NCBI GenBank assembly: GCA_902702965.1
Contig: CACRXP010000396.1
Span: forward strand, 1 to 64,000
Length of the DNA: 64,000 bases
Source: Spirometra erinaceieuropaei
Taxonomy: Eukaryota > Platyhelminthes > Cestoda > Diphyllobothriidea > Diphyllobothriidae
Reading direction: 5' to 3'
Position numbers and translations under genes: made by a program. Shown one piece after another: positions 1-11,256 of this stretch. Under the pieces are notes generated by a model, which made no database searches, was not told the DNA's origin, and saw only the letters and a list, made by a program, of their open reading frames with translations. Within the stretch, counting starts at the first letter, position 1. The number at the start of each line of letters is the position of its first letter.

Positions 1-465
1 GTGCACATCTGCAGATTTATATGCCACTGGAGAAGGCGGTTCCGGCCAGTCTAAGTTTAGACTAGATATCTCTAAAAACTTCAAAGGATGATGAATGTTA
101 AAAATGAGAAAGGACATAAAGTTTACGGAAGAATGGTGTGCCTGTAGGACCTTTATTATGTCCAGGTCTTAACGGCATCGCCGCCTTGGCAGATGGCATC
201 CAGGGGTAGTACCGTAGGACACCAGACGACGCCGCAGTCACAGCTGCTGCACATAAACAGGCAACCATTTCGATATCAGAAAATTAAGATTTCCTGAGGT
301 ATTTAATGTTTGGGACTTCTCTTTTAATACTAGGATTCATCATCATCGGCTTCAAGGGAAGAGACGCCGACAAACTATAATGGGTCTGTGCTGGTTATGC
401 ATTAAGTGACACGACTTAAAATCGGAACCTAAGATCGACAGGGATGTTCAGGAAGTTTGAAAATG
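1..465. other. No recognised feature
   Basis: Mixed-composition sequence. I see no repeat family shared with the rest of the window and no convincing reading frame. Confidence 0.5.
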
Positions 466-700
466 AGATGTATTCACTAGAACTAAATGTTTATTCGCCT
501 GAAATTTCAGATTCTCACTCAGAGACAGCTGCAGATAAGGATGATGGACGCACAGATGTAGAGCTGCCATGTAGCCCTGGGCAGCCCCACATTCACTAAC
601 AGTGATCGAAATCCGTACGATGACTGTCTACTCGTCCATATTCGACTCGCTGATGGCCGTAATTTCGTTACGGGTGTTGACTAGTGGCATGGATTGGGGT
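466..700 (-). mobile_element. Degenerate Penelope-like element tail
   Basis: On the minus strand a hairpin-GAAA-TTTCAGGCGAATAAA arrangement is present (TTTATT on the plus strand at 490-495). It is followed on the plus strand by sequence matching the copy at 3156-3460: both have a CAGATAAGG segment, a CTGCCATG/CTGCCGTG segment and a GATGGCCGTAAT-like segment. The CTGANGA box is decayed. No endonuclease coding remains. Assignment to the PLE tail class rests on the copy at 3156 and on the AATAAA position. Confidence 0.45.
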
Positions 701-1072
701 GCCAATCCAAAGCGTCAGGAGAATAAATGTCTCTTTTCAACGATCAGGTCTTATTCCTCCGAACGGCTTCCTAAACTCTGTTTTTCGCTTGTTTTGGCGA
801 TGTTGGAGAATGTTCTTCAGTGCTCCACGCCTCTATTCCTCCGCGAAATTGAAGTAATGACTAGTAGTCAGATTGCAGATAGTCACTTATGATAACGAAC
901 CACCCCCCAGCCCCCCGAAGACTGCACGCTGCTCGTAATCGCGATTCCATCCCTCGCGAAAATTGGCTTATGTACTTCCAGGGCATGCTTGAACAGAGAA
1001 TCCTACAGAAGAAATAATATTTCTCACCGGATTTCACTCTGTCTTCACTAAACATGATTTCGAGGCCCAGGT
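701..1072. other. No recognised feature
   Basis: Unique-looking sequence between a PLE tail and a SINE. The short reading frames here (602-892 plus, 861-1079 minus) have no recognisable domain. Confidence 0.4.
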
Positions 1073-1490
1073 TTTCCACACTTCGTGATTGGGTATGACC
1101 GGCAAACGACGGCTTATAGGCCAGAACTGGTCATTCCAGTGAGTTCCATAAAGACGATTACTGAGCGCCCCTCTACCATTGTACATTCCCAATTGCAATC
1201 GACAAGACAACGAGCACGTGGCGCAGTGGTTAGAGGCGTTAGACTTCTAACTAACAGGTCGCAGGATCGAGCCCCAGGTATTCCACACTTCTGAATTGAG
1301 TTTAACCGGCTGATGACGGTTAACAAACCGGAAATGGCCATTTCAGTCTCCGTTGTTTTTGTCAATAACGTTAGTCTCCCTATATTACGCGCCGCTGCGC
1401 GGCTGCTTGGTGGGCTTGGGAATGAGATCCGCAAGGCTCAACGGCACGAGTGATTTCCGTAAAAATAATCGGTGAGTGCCCCTCTACCAT
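1073..1490 (+). repeat. tRNA-derived SINE, two overlapping units
   Basis: A 5'-deleted unit (about 1073-1180) runs directly into a fuller unit (about 1181-1490). The second has a tRNA-like head with an A-box-like TGGCGCAGTGG near 1219, an anticodon-arm-like stem GTTAG/CTAAC and a B-box-like GGATCGAGCCC near 1264. It then has the family body (AATGGCCATTTCAGTCTCC), a GC-rich CGCCGCTGCGCGGCTGC block and a tail ending GAGTGCCCCTCTACCATT. The same modules occur at 14.4, 23.2-24.3, 26.6, 42.1-42.8 and 55.8-56.2 kb. It is a non-coding retroelement presumed to have been transcribed by RNA polymerase III. Confidence 0.75.
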
Positions 1491-2055
1491 TATTTCTACT
1501 GCCTACGTTTGCTTCCAGCGAGTTGTCGGCGCTGACACCTAATCCTTGCGGCTGACACAGCTGCGTCTGAGACATTCTTGGCTTGCGGAATCGAATTATA
1601 CGGAAGTGCAGAGTCCTGTATTGCCCTTTCTTCCGCAAAATAAACGGGGACCATCCAAATGTTCACATGAAGCTTAATAAACAGGACGTTGAAACATACT
1701 AAAAAAGTGCAATAACATTGAAGAAATAACTTTGTATTCAAGTGATGACTTGGGCTTTTAAGACCGCACACCATGTTTAGCTATTTAAAAATTATATCGA
1801 TAGGACTGTACTACAGTTGCACAGAAGTGAAGTCTGAATTCCACCCTTCTAGGAGCTCACTGAAAGATATCAATGAACTTCCTTAATTCAGATCGAAGCT
1901 TAAGATGACAGAAATCAGATACAGGGCGGTTGTGTCAGTTATTGATAGAAAAACAACCTTCTCATTAACAAAACTTTTAGCTATCAGGCGATTACAAAAG
2001 TGTCATTGTCATTTACCTCAGCTGCCCATCTTGTAATTTTGTTTTAACTTCTTTC
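1491..2055. other. No recognised feature
   Basis: AT-leaning sequence between a SINE and a PLE fragment. Short minus-strand reading frames here overlap the SINE edge and are not credible genes. Confidence 0.4.
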
Positions 2056-2064
2056 TCAATCAAG

Positions 2065-2400
2065 ATGAGTCACGAGTTTAACTTCGCAGCCACCAAAATA
2101 GTCGCCCACGTCCGAAACAAAACAGTCCGAGAATTGATTGAAACCGGGGCCTCCGATGAGAACTCGGTCAGTCGATGTATCGATCTGGCTCCGGCGTACA
2201 GAGCCCAGCGTAGTCACCTCCAGTCGCGCGCCGTCGGTCGATGATTGGGCCGGCATGCCTTATAACTGCCGTTTGTTCTGTTGCTGCCGCTATCTCTGAC
2301 GATGGACTCCTGTACGAGTCTGAAAGTTCAGGACAATAAGCAAAGTGTTCCAGTGCTCGACTCTTCTTCTTCATTTATGCAAACACCTGGAACTCGAAAT
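2065..2400 (+). mobile_element. PLE family A, 3' fragment (end of GIY-YIG protein plus tail)
   Basis: Codons 2065-2244 encode the last 59 residues of a Penelope-like protein, from HEFNFAATKIVAH to a C-terminal VGR. They are nearly identical to the ends of the copies at 37877-38551 and 44245-44811. This is the region distal to the GIY-YIG nuclease core. The tail follows: CTGACGA at 2296-2302, a GGACTC/GAGTCT hairpin, GAAA at 2322-2325 and an AATAAG signal at 2335. The fragment is 5'-truncated: the nuclease core and reverse transcriptase are absent. The match ends near 2400 after an ACACCTGGAACTCGAAATTTC segment, which recurs outside the other family A copies. Confidence 0.8.
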
Positions 2401-3155
2401 TTCTCCTTCATTCGTGATTCCTGTTTGAACAACTCCGGTAGCTCGTAGCTAGCTTTATCACTGTCCCAGCATGTTGCAACAACTGAAGGCAAAATAAGAA
2501 GTCAAAGATGCTTCTGCAGTTTAGTAAGTGGAATTTCTGAAATCATGAGTTGAATATTATACCGAACGTCCGCCAGGTTTGATTTCGCTAAGAACTCCTG
2601 TGTGTCGTGTTGCTAAAAAAGCTGTAAATAAATACGCTTGTGCGTGTCAAATTTTTTTGGACAGGAGAAAATCTGCCGCACACACAGTACCTTGACTAGA
2701 AACCTGGAGACTTGAGTACTTGGTAATTAGTGAAGGTAGGAAGTCCCAGCTTGTATCCGATCAGCATTCAGTTTGCATGACACGGTTTGTTGACGACTGT
2801 CAGAAGGTTGAACCTCGAAAACGTCGTCATAGTCTGGCTGAGCAAAAAATAAAAGGAGTGTTTATCATTAAATATGAACTATGCTGATCCCTTTTTGGAA
2901 GATACTTAAATCGTTTTCTTATGCAAGCGGGGTACCCGCGGGTATCGTTTTCTATAGACTGGACAGACCATTTTAAACGTTTGACGAGAAATACGTTTTC
3001 CGTGAATGCAGCCCCAGGGAAGTCTCTACGACCTACCTCTAATTCGACAAACACATTCAGCCTAAACCATAAAACCTGTAGAAAACCCGGCTGAAGCATA
3101 GACAGTCGAATGTTTGCTCGTCTGCAGTTTGGTCTTATTTGACAGAAGACGAAGA
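2401..3155. other. No recognised feature
   Basis: No family shared with the rest of the window. A minus-strand 90-residue frame (2827-3099) has no recognisable motif. Confidence 0.4.
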
Positions 3156-3460
3156 TGTGATCACTGGAACAAGAAATTTATTGGCCTAACGTTTCGGATT
3201 CCCACTCGAACCCCTCATCAGTGACAGCCGCAGATAAGGGCAATGGTGGCCCAAGGAGTGCAGTATTTATAGCACGTGGCTGCCGTGGGGCTATATGTGT
3301 ATTGTAAGTAACAGCTCTCGCAAATACCGCGGGGGTCGTAATTGATGCAATGATGGCTTGTCAGTCCGCGTCCGAGTCGTCAACGGCCGTGATTTAGTCA
3401 TCCGTGTTGGATGCTGCTGTGACGATTGCTCTTAAGTGACAATTAGCGTCGAGATGCCTG
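3156..3460 (-). mobile_element. PLE-type tail with well-preserved hammerhead-like motif
   Basis: On the minus strand CTGATGA (plus coordinates 3215-3221) is followed by a GGGUUC/GGAAUCC-type hairpin, then GAAAC (3191-3195) and AATAAA (3177-3182), ending TTCTTGTTCCAGTGATC. This matches the tail at 6317-6380 most closely. Sequence beyond 3222 resembles 540-700. No protein-coding part of the element is left, so the parent family cannot be named. Confidence 0.6.
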
Positions 3461-4225
3461 TCATGCGCCTTTGTCCCTGTTCAGTTGAAAGTTCTGCTAT
3501 TGTTCGCATACTTCAGCGATCTTGTCTCCTTTTTAATAAAGCATGTGTCTCTCCACTGGCTATCGGTATGTTGTACAAGCATCTTGATCCGATCAGGTTT
3601 CCATCTCCCCCATAGTACCGAAGTTCACAAAACCCGGGTGGTTATTTTTTACATGAGTTGCGTTGTTCGTTTAACATCCGCCTACGACCGCAAAAGGGAG
3701 GACTCCATCAGAATTTGCTGACAAAAAGAGCCCTGATTGCAGACAGCTCTGGTGCTGACGTTTTGGTAAAACTGCGCATGCTGAAAAAAATCAAAAGGTT
3801 GTAACGCTACAAGGGGAAAAAGAACTCCTGAGTTGCCTCGCATTAGTCATCTACCAAAGTTTTTCATCCGTGATCTTAAATGTTTTCTAACTTCCTTCCA
3901 CATCCTCCCTCAAAACTTCCTTTTCATTGGCTTACGCATTTTTTGAGTCTGTACACCCACGCGTGCAAGTCGATTTTACTAAATGAACTTCAACTATTCG
4001 AGTTTGTTGACTCAGTCTTTACTGAGCTAAACGAGATGTCTAAAGTAGAAACTAGAACTCCGCTCCACGGATATCGCTCAGCTGACTGATTTCCCCTTTA
4101 CGAAGCACTGGTAGAAGCTATAAGCCCAGACACGTGTTTCAATGATTATATGCCGTTACATGATGCAGCTATGAGGATTTTTGCTCATCTTTGAGTCTCC
4201 AACGCTCCCCAGGGGCTTTCTTGTC
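3461..4225. other. No recognised feature
   Basis: Plus-strand frames at 3485-3721 and 3880-4089 are short and have no domain or repeat support. Confidence 0.4.
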
Positions 4226-4690
4226 GATTTTCAAGCCGAACCAGGGAAGTTATTTGGCAACACATTTCCTCGTGAACTCATCATCAGGCTAATACAGTCA
4301 CATGGCAATTGAAGATGCTAGAGGTTCCCAGAGCTTATAAGTACCTTAGGAGTTGTTGACACTCATCGTTCCCACGCAACCCACATGACGAGATCGGCGT
4401 TTTATAATCAGTGGAGCTGTGAGTGACATTTGTAAGTCTGATACGTGGAGTACACATCATTCTCATCAGGGAGTTGGGGTAACGTGAGACCACCATGTGG
4501 GGTCGGAGTCCACCAAGGAAGACAGAGCGCCTGTATCAACGTCTTCTGACGATAAGGTGCCGTATAGACACTGCCTCGGCTGTAGCTAACACCCGTTGGC
4601 ACAGGCCTTTAGCAGAGTTTGCTAGTGTTTGGTTGACAACTAGAAAGGCCTCTCTGATATCGAATCGATTATTCGTATCTACCAGATGAG
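4226..4690 (-). mobile_element. PLE family E fragment (GIY-YIG C-terminus plus tail)
   Basis: The minus frame at 4408-4602 contains QKTLIQALCLPW followed by TPTP, the same peptide seen near the C-terminus of the PLE protein at 49695-50099 (QKTLIQALSLPW). Frame-broken sequence upstream on the minus strand up to about 4690 matches that protein's preceding region (alanine/arginine-rich LSTAEAV-like stretch). Downstream, CTGATGATGAG (TCATCAG at 4280-4286 on the plus strand) precedes GGAAATGTG, a shortened version of the tail motif. It is truncated and carries frame disruptions, so it is a dead copy. Confidence 0.6.
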
Positions 4691-4721
4691 CGATGCCACA
4701 GAAGGCACGTGTTTACTCTGA

Positions 4722-5160
4722 GGAGAATGAATTGCTCACCGGATCGGGGGACTTTTCTGGCTAACGTTTCGAAGAGCTGGGGCTGCTCTCCATTGTCAAA
4801 GCGTCAAGTGAAAAAATCGATCAGCATTTTTGAATAGACTGCCGCATTAGTTGGCCCTGGGCTGATCGATTTTTTTTTTCTTCCTTCTCTGCCTCGGCCT
4901 ACTGGCCGTCGCCTGTGAATGTTGGTGGCCTCCTGTAATACGTGTCGTCACCTCAATTGGGGTTGGTTGTGTTTGCTTTCCCCTTTTGGGTGAAGTGGTC
5001 GACAGGCCGTGTTTGCTCGGCATTCTTAGGCTCCGTGTGATTGTCTTGTCTTCGTCACGGTGTATGAAGTGACGTAGGACAATGGAGAGCAGCCCCAGCT
5101 CTTCGAAACGTCAGCCAGAAAAGTCCCCCGATCCGGTGAGCAATTCATTCTCCTCAGATT
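4722..5160. repeat. Inverted repeat, about 78 bp arms, PLE-tail-like
   Basis: The left arm (about 4722-4798) and right arm (about 5082-5160) are near-perfect reverse complements. Each contains GAGAGCAGCCCCAGCTCTTC, which can fold into a 6-bp stem, directly followed by GAAACGT (right arm) and CCAGAAAAGTCCCCCGATCC. The hairpin-GAAAC order matches the PLE tails elsewhere, but the CTGANGA box is decayed. A smaller inner inverted repeat, AATCGATCAGC / GCTGATCGATT (about 4815-4826 and 4860-4872), sits between the arms. Confidence 0.6.
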
Positions 5161-5640
5161 ACCGACCCGGATCTCTTACTTTTGCTAACCTGAGCACGTG
5201 TTTACATATTTGACTTTTTCCATGTAACATAGAAATATTCGCAGACGTTGCTCGCAATTCGCACATTAATTTTTGGGGAATTCGGAAGGGCTAACAGTAT
5301 TGAATGAACTATGATAGAAGTAAGTTCAGCGGTCGAGTCGCGGGATCTGCCCACACGTCCATGCCGGCAGTCGCATACTGGACAGCAATATATGCCAGAA
5401 GGTGTACTAGTAAAAACAAGGAAAAGTGGGATAGTTAGTTCTGACTTATTAGCCCTTTTCAGACGGATGCAATTAAACCGCCCATCCTACGTATATCACT
5501 GGTCACCGCAAGGGCCAAAGGTTGAACTCCAAACTTCATCGGGATTAGCACCTCATGAAACCTGATCAGTTAACGTCCTCTCATCATAATTAACACTCCG
5601 GATCCCAAACGGTAAGACAGCGGACTTGTGTCTCAGTGGT
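5161..5640. other. No recognised feature
   Basis: The plus frame at 5311-5565 is open but has no recognisable domain and no repeat match in the window. Confidence 0.4.
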
Positions 5641-5649
5641 GGAACGCTG

Positions 5650-6380
5650 GGTTTGGAAACCTGAGAGTCAACCATCAGGCGTCAGTTAATGAAACCGAAA
5701 GACCCGCTGCCACGGCAAGAAACGTCTGGGGTCGTTTATCGGATCTGGTGCAGTTGCGGACAAAGCAACTACGTCGGAGAAACCGGATGACAGCTCCGAA
5801 CGCAAATGGCCGAGCAGGCTGCAGCGGTGCGGAGAAATGACGCCAGCTCTCAAGTTGCGGCTCATTCGACGAGATCCGGCCACACATTCAGAGTCGACGA
5901 AGCCGAAATGCTCGCAAGAGGTGACGACCGCGTGAGTCGGGAGATGCTTGAGTCATTGTTTACGGGCCCTCAGCTCATTAACAAGTGCAATGACCTTCCC
6001 TCCCATACTCAGTGCTGAGACTTCGCCTAGACGGAGTAATTATCCACGCGGGATGCGCACAAGTGAACACTGTTCCCAACGTCAGGGTCAGTGCTTCAGA
6101 TGGTCAATCAATCATCGCACCAACATCCAACGCACGTGGTGAAATTGCAGCAATTAACGACGTGAATGTCGGCCATCAAATAGTCAGCGCACCAAGTGCA
6201 ACGATCCCTGATGAAGGGGGGGGGGGGAGGGACCGCGAATATTCATGAGTATGCGGTAGCATCCTATAAAGACTGCAGCCCCTTTGTGCATGAACCACTC
6301 GTATCTGTGCTTGTCACTGATGATGGGTTTGATCAGGGATCCGAAACGTCAGGCTATTAAAGCTCTTGTCCCAGCCATTG
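5650..6380 (+). mobile_element. PLE family B copy 1 (GIY-YIG nuclease remnant plus tail)
   Basis: In the frame of 5731 the sequence reads GVVYRIWCSCGQSNYVGETG, the GIY-YIG signature with its paired cysteines. An in-frame TGA at 5788-5790 breaks it. The frame then continues through 5806-6018 as a helical segment with VRRNDASSQVAAHSTRSGHTF. The tail has CTGATGA at 6317-6323, a hairpin, GAAAC at 6343-6347 and an ATTAAAG signal. PLEs are retroelements with a Penelope-type reverse transcriptase and, in this branch, a C-terminal GIY-YIG nuclease that nicks the target. The reverse transcriptase is missing and the nuclease has a stop, so this is a 5'-truncated pseudogene. Confidence 0.75.
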
Positions 6381-6689
6381 TGTACCCTTCTTCAAACCTG
6401 GGATTGTATTTGGTCTGTCAATGACACCTTATAAGACAAATATAACGATCTCAGTCTCTCTTGTTTTATCGATACTTCGTCCTCTTGATATTACGTGCCT
6501 TGTCCTGGTTAAAACGGCAGAATTGATATAAACCACTTTAAACACTGGAAGTCGTCACAGATGCCAACTTCGAACATTGGAGGCTCTGGCCTGACTGGTG
6601 GTTCAGATCAATTACTCCCGCTTATCCTGCGTTCACTTTGCTTTGTTAGTAATTGAAATAAATTAAGATCACCGCTCGAAGCCTGGGTA

Positions 6690-7230
6690 AGATATGGTTA
6701 TGTAGCCGCACCTGGTGGACATAATACCGGTTGCCTACTTAATTATTTTGAGTTGGTGTGATTACGTTGGCATGGTGTTGCTGTGCGTTGCGCTGTGCTT
6801 TATGTTGACGGCCTTCTTTCTTTGTTTCCGTGTCTACCTTTTTCGGCCCAATGCCGGCTGTACTTCTTGACTTTCGGCCTGTCGTCCCCTTCTACCTTTC
6901 GCGTTGGATGCTTCAGGATTAGGGTTTTGGGCTGCGGTCAAGGGTTAGGGCCTACGATTAGGGGGTCCGGGCTTAGGGCTAGGGGTTAGGGTCAGCGGTT
7001 AGGGTTAGGGGTTAGAGTTAGGTGTTAGGGTTAGGGGTTAGAGCAACTCTTCCTTAACAACTCAAAGTACATCCGCGCATTCCCAACAGCTTTCCTATTG
7101 AGTACAATTACTTGACCCCGTCGCCTTTGCGTTCCCCGGTCCCATCTGTAAAAACCCCTATTACCACTGGCCCGGTATTATAGGTGGCTGGGTTTTGCCT
7201 GCCTCAGGCGCGGCTACATAATCACATCTG
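6690..7230. mobile_element. TIR element carrying a TTAGGG-like array (copy A)
   Basis: The left end (6690-6716) reads AGATATGGTTATGTAGCC then GCACCTG. The right end (about 7204-7230) is its reverse complement with a few changes, giving inverted termini of about 27 bp. Inside, 6911-7044 is a degenerate array of TTAGGG, TTAGGGG and GTTAGAG units, G-rich on the plus strand. A shared flank ends in a CCCCTATTACCACTGG / CCCGGTATTA module. The same arrangement occurs at 25037-25337, 47401-47679 and 61090-61407. No transposase is visible. It resembles a MITE; its superfamily is unknown. Confidence 0.7.
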
Positions 7231-7389
7231 ACCGAAGACGTTGGGCAATTTTAACTCCGGTTACGCCAAACCGTTATTTTCAGGTTAATACCAAAAAGAA
7301 AAGCGTCGGCAGAAGGAGATTACCGATAGAGACAAGAGACTGGGGTGGCCTTTTCTGGCTCATTAGCCGTTGCCACTCGACCTCGTCCG

Positions 7390-8075
7390 AGTTCGGACAC
7401 TGACTCGTTGTCATGTTGGAGTTGCACCCAGACCGAAGGCAACCGTTAGAACTCAGATAATGGGACCAAAAGACCCCCTGTCACAACAAGAAACATTCGG
7501 AATCGTTTATCGGATCTGGTGCGGTTGAGGAGAAACTGGAGACCGTCTCGGACACGAATCACCAAACACGCGGCAGCAGTGCGGAGAAATGACGTCCACT
7601 CTCAAGTCGCGGCTCATTCGATGAGGCCCGGCCACACATTTAAGTGTGATGAGGTCACAATCCTTGCGAGAGGTGATAATCGCGTGAGCCGTAAGTTGCT
7701 TGAGGCATGATCATGGGTCCCTGGTTTAGTAACAAGTAAGTTGGACCTCCCACTCCATTTTCTGCCGCGAGACTTAGTTTGGACAAAGTAATTAGCCTCT
7801 CGGCATGCGCGCAGGCCGGTGAAACAGGTGCCCGAGCAACAATGATGGCGTAATTTCAGGAGTTAACTACTTGCTTGCTGACTATCGTGCCATTAGCGCA
7901 TCAGAGTTGCCATAGGCATGCAGTAGCCTAGAGATGGAACTCTATAAATACCGTTACTTCCCGCGTAGAAATTACTCTTGTCTGGTAGTGTATCTGACGA
8001 TGGATTCGGGCGTGAATCTGAAACGTCAGACGAATAAAGCTGTTTTGCGGCGTTCGCATTTACTTCTTCTCAGAT
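7390..8075 (+). mobile_element. PLE family B copy 2 (truncated)
   Basis: GIVYRIWCG of the GIY-YIG signature appears near 7500. A deletion removes part of the core before GETG, and the frame 7519-7710 continues with VRRNDVHSQVAAHSMRPGHTF, clearly homologous to the copy at 5806-6018. The tail has CTGACGA at 7994-8000, a GGATTC/GAATCT hairpin, GAAAC at 8020-8024, AATAAA at 8033-8038 and then TACTTCTTCTCAGAT. It lies tandem to copy 1, in the same orientation about 1 kb away, separated by the TTAGGG-bearing element. Non-functional. Confidence 0.75.
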
Positions 8076-9775
8076 ACTCTCTGGAACTCACTTTTTCGTT
8101 TTTGTCAGTAATATGAACGATACTGGACATGCGTTCAAATGAATTTGCCTAGAAGCTCTCAGAGACAAAAACAAAGGCCTCGAGTCGGTGTTCTAGCCGG
8201 ATAGCGCAGAGGACAATTCTGTCACTGACCATAGCAGTCAGGGAATTATTGCACCTAGTCTGGTGTGATCCCTGACGTGATGATAAATCGATGGGCAGTC
8301 AATGCAAAACTTGCAATGACTGCAGAAGGAGTGGGCTCGCTGTCGTTGGGGGCGAAATGTTGCGCACAATTGTCCGAAGACCCTGAGGGAACACAGACAA
8401 CGACAGCAGGACCAGGGTGATGCTGGAACCCCAACCAACCGTAATATGATCTCCCCTGCGGTGAGCCAGTCGCCTAGAAACTGGTGCGCTGGGTAGACAG
8501 GAGGTTCACCGCCCTAGTAACAGAGGTGGGGGCACGGCGCGGATAATGAGTGACTGAGTGGGCGTGGGCAATGGCTGCAATGGGGCAGCAGTCGGCAATC
8601 CCCCTCGGCCACCACCCCTCCCCCATCCATCACATAACTAATGCAGACCGCTGTCACATATTCGGATTGGGAAGAGTGGCAGGCTGATCGTGTGCCCAAC
8701 GTAGTAGGCGCAGCATCAGCCGCACACTCTCACCACCGTCGCCCACATTTCTCCGACGGCAGAACGATGTGAGGAGGAAAAAAGTGTGGACACGGGCACA
8801 GTGTCTGCCGAATCTACAAGGCCTGTCTACGCATGCTTCACACGACCCGATCTTTGCTAACTTAACGGGCTTCTGTATGTGCGGCTCGAAAGAAGGTAAG
8901 GTCAGGGCAAATATGATTGGCTGATTATGACAAACAGAAGGTCCTGAGGCAGTTTAACACCGAGAGGTTGTACGGGCGCAACATCCGCTTATGAAAGCCT
9001 GTTTTCCCTGAGGCTTCCGAACAATCTAACCAAAGTCCTTTTTTAAGCACTTCGTCTCTAAATGTCTTCAGAGGTAAATTATATACTTGTTTGAGTGCTC
9101 TTCAAAAGTACTTCCAAACTCAGTGGAGTCCGTGATGTATCAACATAGTTTTCTTAAAACTCTGCCGCCTAAGTGTTTTGAAGCCGAATTATTGAAATAT
9201 TTTAAAGTCCAATACCAGAAAGATGAATGCATTTGCAAAACAGTCATGGCAAAATAAACTTCTGCTATTCCTAAAAAAGTCTTGGGCCCTGCAAACAGCG
9301 AATAACCCTATGGTAAATGGCAAGTTTTTTTCTATAGAGACCACTGCGAGTGGAATTTTTGCTAGCCATTTGGCCTAAGCCGATTTAAGATCATTTTCCA
9401 GGAGTAAAAGGGATGCAATTAAGTTAGAGCCACATTTTGTATATTCATTTGCAAATGCATTTGTTTCCCCGATTGATTTCAAACTTCCCCCGCAGAGTTG
9501 AACTAAGTTTTCCCTACATCTGCATTATTTCAGAAAGTTTAAGTTTTTTTATCTTTTTCAACGACTAGAATTCCTTCGCAGTTAGAAGCAGACTGTTTCT
9601 CGACAGAGGACTTTGGCGTGTTTAAGTTCCTCTCCTCTTGAAATTTACGGGCCTCTTCTTTTGTCCGTTGTCAAACGAATTACCGAAAATCCCCAGTACT
9701 GACACTGCGTCTAAATATCAGATAATAACTCATGTGTGCTGGGAGAGAGGACGGAGGGGGTACATTTGAGGAGCG
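8076..9775. other. No recognised feature
   Basis: GC-richer until about 8850, then AT-rich. A weak resemblance around 8720-8760 (GCGCAGCATCAGCCGCACAC) to the LINE-tail family at 9893-10200 is too short to call. No credible gene. Confidence 0.4.
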
Positions 9776-9779
9776 ACTA

Positions 9780-9830
9780 CAGTAGGTGGCTTGTCGCATG
9801 CAATGTGCGAGTATTACCAAAAACGTTGAT
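9780..9830 (+). mobile_element. Solo end of mariner-type MITE
   Basis: TA at 9778-9779 is followed by CAGTAGGTGGCTTGTCGCAT and then GCAATG. This matches the first ~35 bp of the element at 54813 (CAGTAGGTGGCGCGTCTTGC) and the termini at 36615, 49026 and 53155. Only one end is present. Confidence 0.45.
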
Positions 9831-9892
9831 CAGTCGGAAGCCAGTTCAAGTATATCCAACAAAATTCAAAATGAATATTGAGCGACCCGACT

Positions 9893-10200
9893 GTTTGACC
9901 GTCGATTCCGACGATGTCCACCGTGTGCTACACAGCATGGTGCAGCGGACACGGTGACTTGCGCGTGAGCCGGCTTATAGGGATAGTAGACTTGCGCATC
10001 ATCTGCCGCACATCCTCCTCCTTCCTCATCAAGGTCCGGTGTCAAGACAGAGTTAGGAAGACCGGAGGTAGGGAAGGACGCAGGTCGATGACACGGTCGA
10101 GCCCTCATCTTGGTGCTCCACTCCACATCCCCTGGTCCACACAACAAATGACCAGGTTTTTAACCAACAACAACAATGGGGGGCGGCAGAAGTCCCACTG
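9893..10200 (-). mobile_element. 5'-truncated LINE 3' tail / SINE-like copy
   Basis: Read on the minus strand it contains the modules of the RTE-like LINE 3' region (34150-34535): CCTGGTCATTTGTTGTGTGG, ACCAGGGGATGTGG, CTGTCTTGACACCGG, a GGCAGATGATGCGCAAGTCT-like segment and a closing CACACGGTGGACATCGTCGG. It has no coding potential. It could be a 5'-truncated LINE insertion or a SINE sharing the LINE tail. Confidence 0.65.
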
Positions 10201-10391
10201 TGCGTGACGACTGTTGGCAGCCGGGTCTGCCACCGCACCCCGAAATGTCAAAAAAAAGTTTCGCATGCAGCTGACGTAAATGTCCTTCAGGCACTGCAGA
10301 AGAAAAAAACTCACGTTCCTCTTTATGTTGCAGCAACTGGCTCCAGGTGTTTACTTTAAACCTTCGCACCCCGATAACAAATAATCTACGT

Positions 10392-11256
10392 AGTGTGCAA
10401 GGCAGGATTTATTGGTACTAAAAATTTCGTGTCGGCTCATTAGTTGTGTTCAGTCGTCTCATAACATAATTAACGAGTGGGAAGAATACAGCAGTTTGAA
10501 TTCGTGCCAGAAATTAATACAGAAACAGTAAGGCCATGGTTTTCGACAGTGCCGGCTAATAAAAGTATTAACTTAAACACAATATGGGAAAAATATTGGG
10601 GAAAACGTTAACGAGCAAAAAGGAAGGGGAATGTGAAAATCATGGATTTAGAGGTTACCATGGCAAACTAAGGCTGACCACGTGTTCTAGATGATTACGT
10701 AGGTCTGGTTTAACACGCCGTATGTAGGCCGCCTCCAGATAACGCAATGTCCGGGTTGTTCGTGCTCGAACAAGTACTCGGAAGAAAGTTCAAGGGTAGA
10801 CGGAGTTATCGTTATAAAGCAGGTGTTTTTAATGGACGAACGCGGAATTTTGTTTTCTTGCTTGAGAAGCCATCTAAGCAGGTGCTCAGTAGACCTGGCT
10901 GCCAACTACCTTTGCGTTCGCCCAATGTATTTGCAGCCACGAGTGTATGTGAATTCGTAAACGCAATTTGAAGTGGCGTGCATTGGCAAGGCATCCTTCG
11001 CCCGTGGAATCGGAAGAGGCTTAGTAGGACTGCATAATGTGCGTTCGGCCTCATTGTATGTCTTTTCAATGGTCAACTCATCCGTCGTTTGATAGGATTT
11101 AAAAAATTGTCACTCCTAAAAGGCAAGGATATAAAAACGACTTTTCAGTACTTCTGTATTCTTCCTACTCGTTATTTGCGTTATGAATCGACAGGACGCA
11201 GTCGATGAGTCGTCGCGCAATTTCTTGGTACCAATAAATCCTGCTTTGCACACTTG
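10392..11256. mobile_element. Foldback element, family F (copy 1)
   Basis: Left terminus (from 10392) GTGTGCAAGGCAGGATTTAT is the reverse complement of the right terminus near 11228-11256. Similarity of the arms continues for over 100 bp through TAACGAGTGGGAAGAATACA on the left and its counterpart on the right. The element is about 865 bp. The short frames inside it on both strands have no domain. Its left 200 bp is homologous to 15829-16060, so this is a dispersed family of non-autonomous inverted-repeat elements. Confidence 0.65.

Noticed and set aside
5618..5690. tRNA-like head (TGTCTCAGTGGTGGAACGC) before PLE family B copy 1
   Set aside because: Only an A-box-like word is convincing; no B box at the right distance and no SINE body.
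6911..7044. Ancient telomere or fusion point
   Set aside because: The tract sits inside a repeated TIR element found four times with the same flanks, so spread by the element is the simpler explanation.
8700..8860. Further LINE-tail copy
   Set aside because: Only about 30 bases resemble the tail family and the neighbouring modules are missing.
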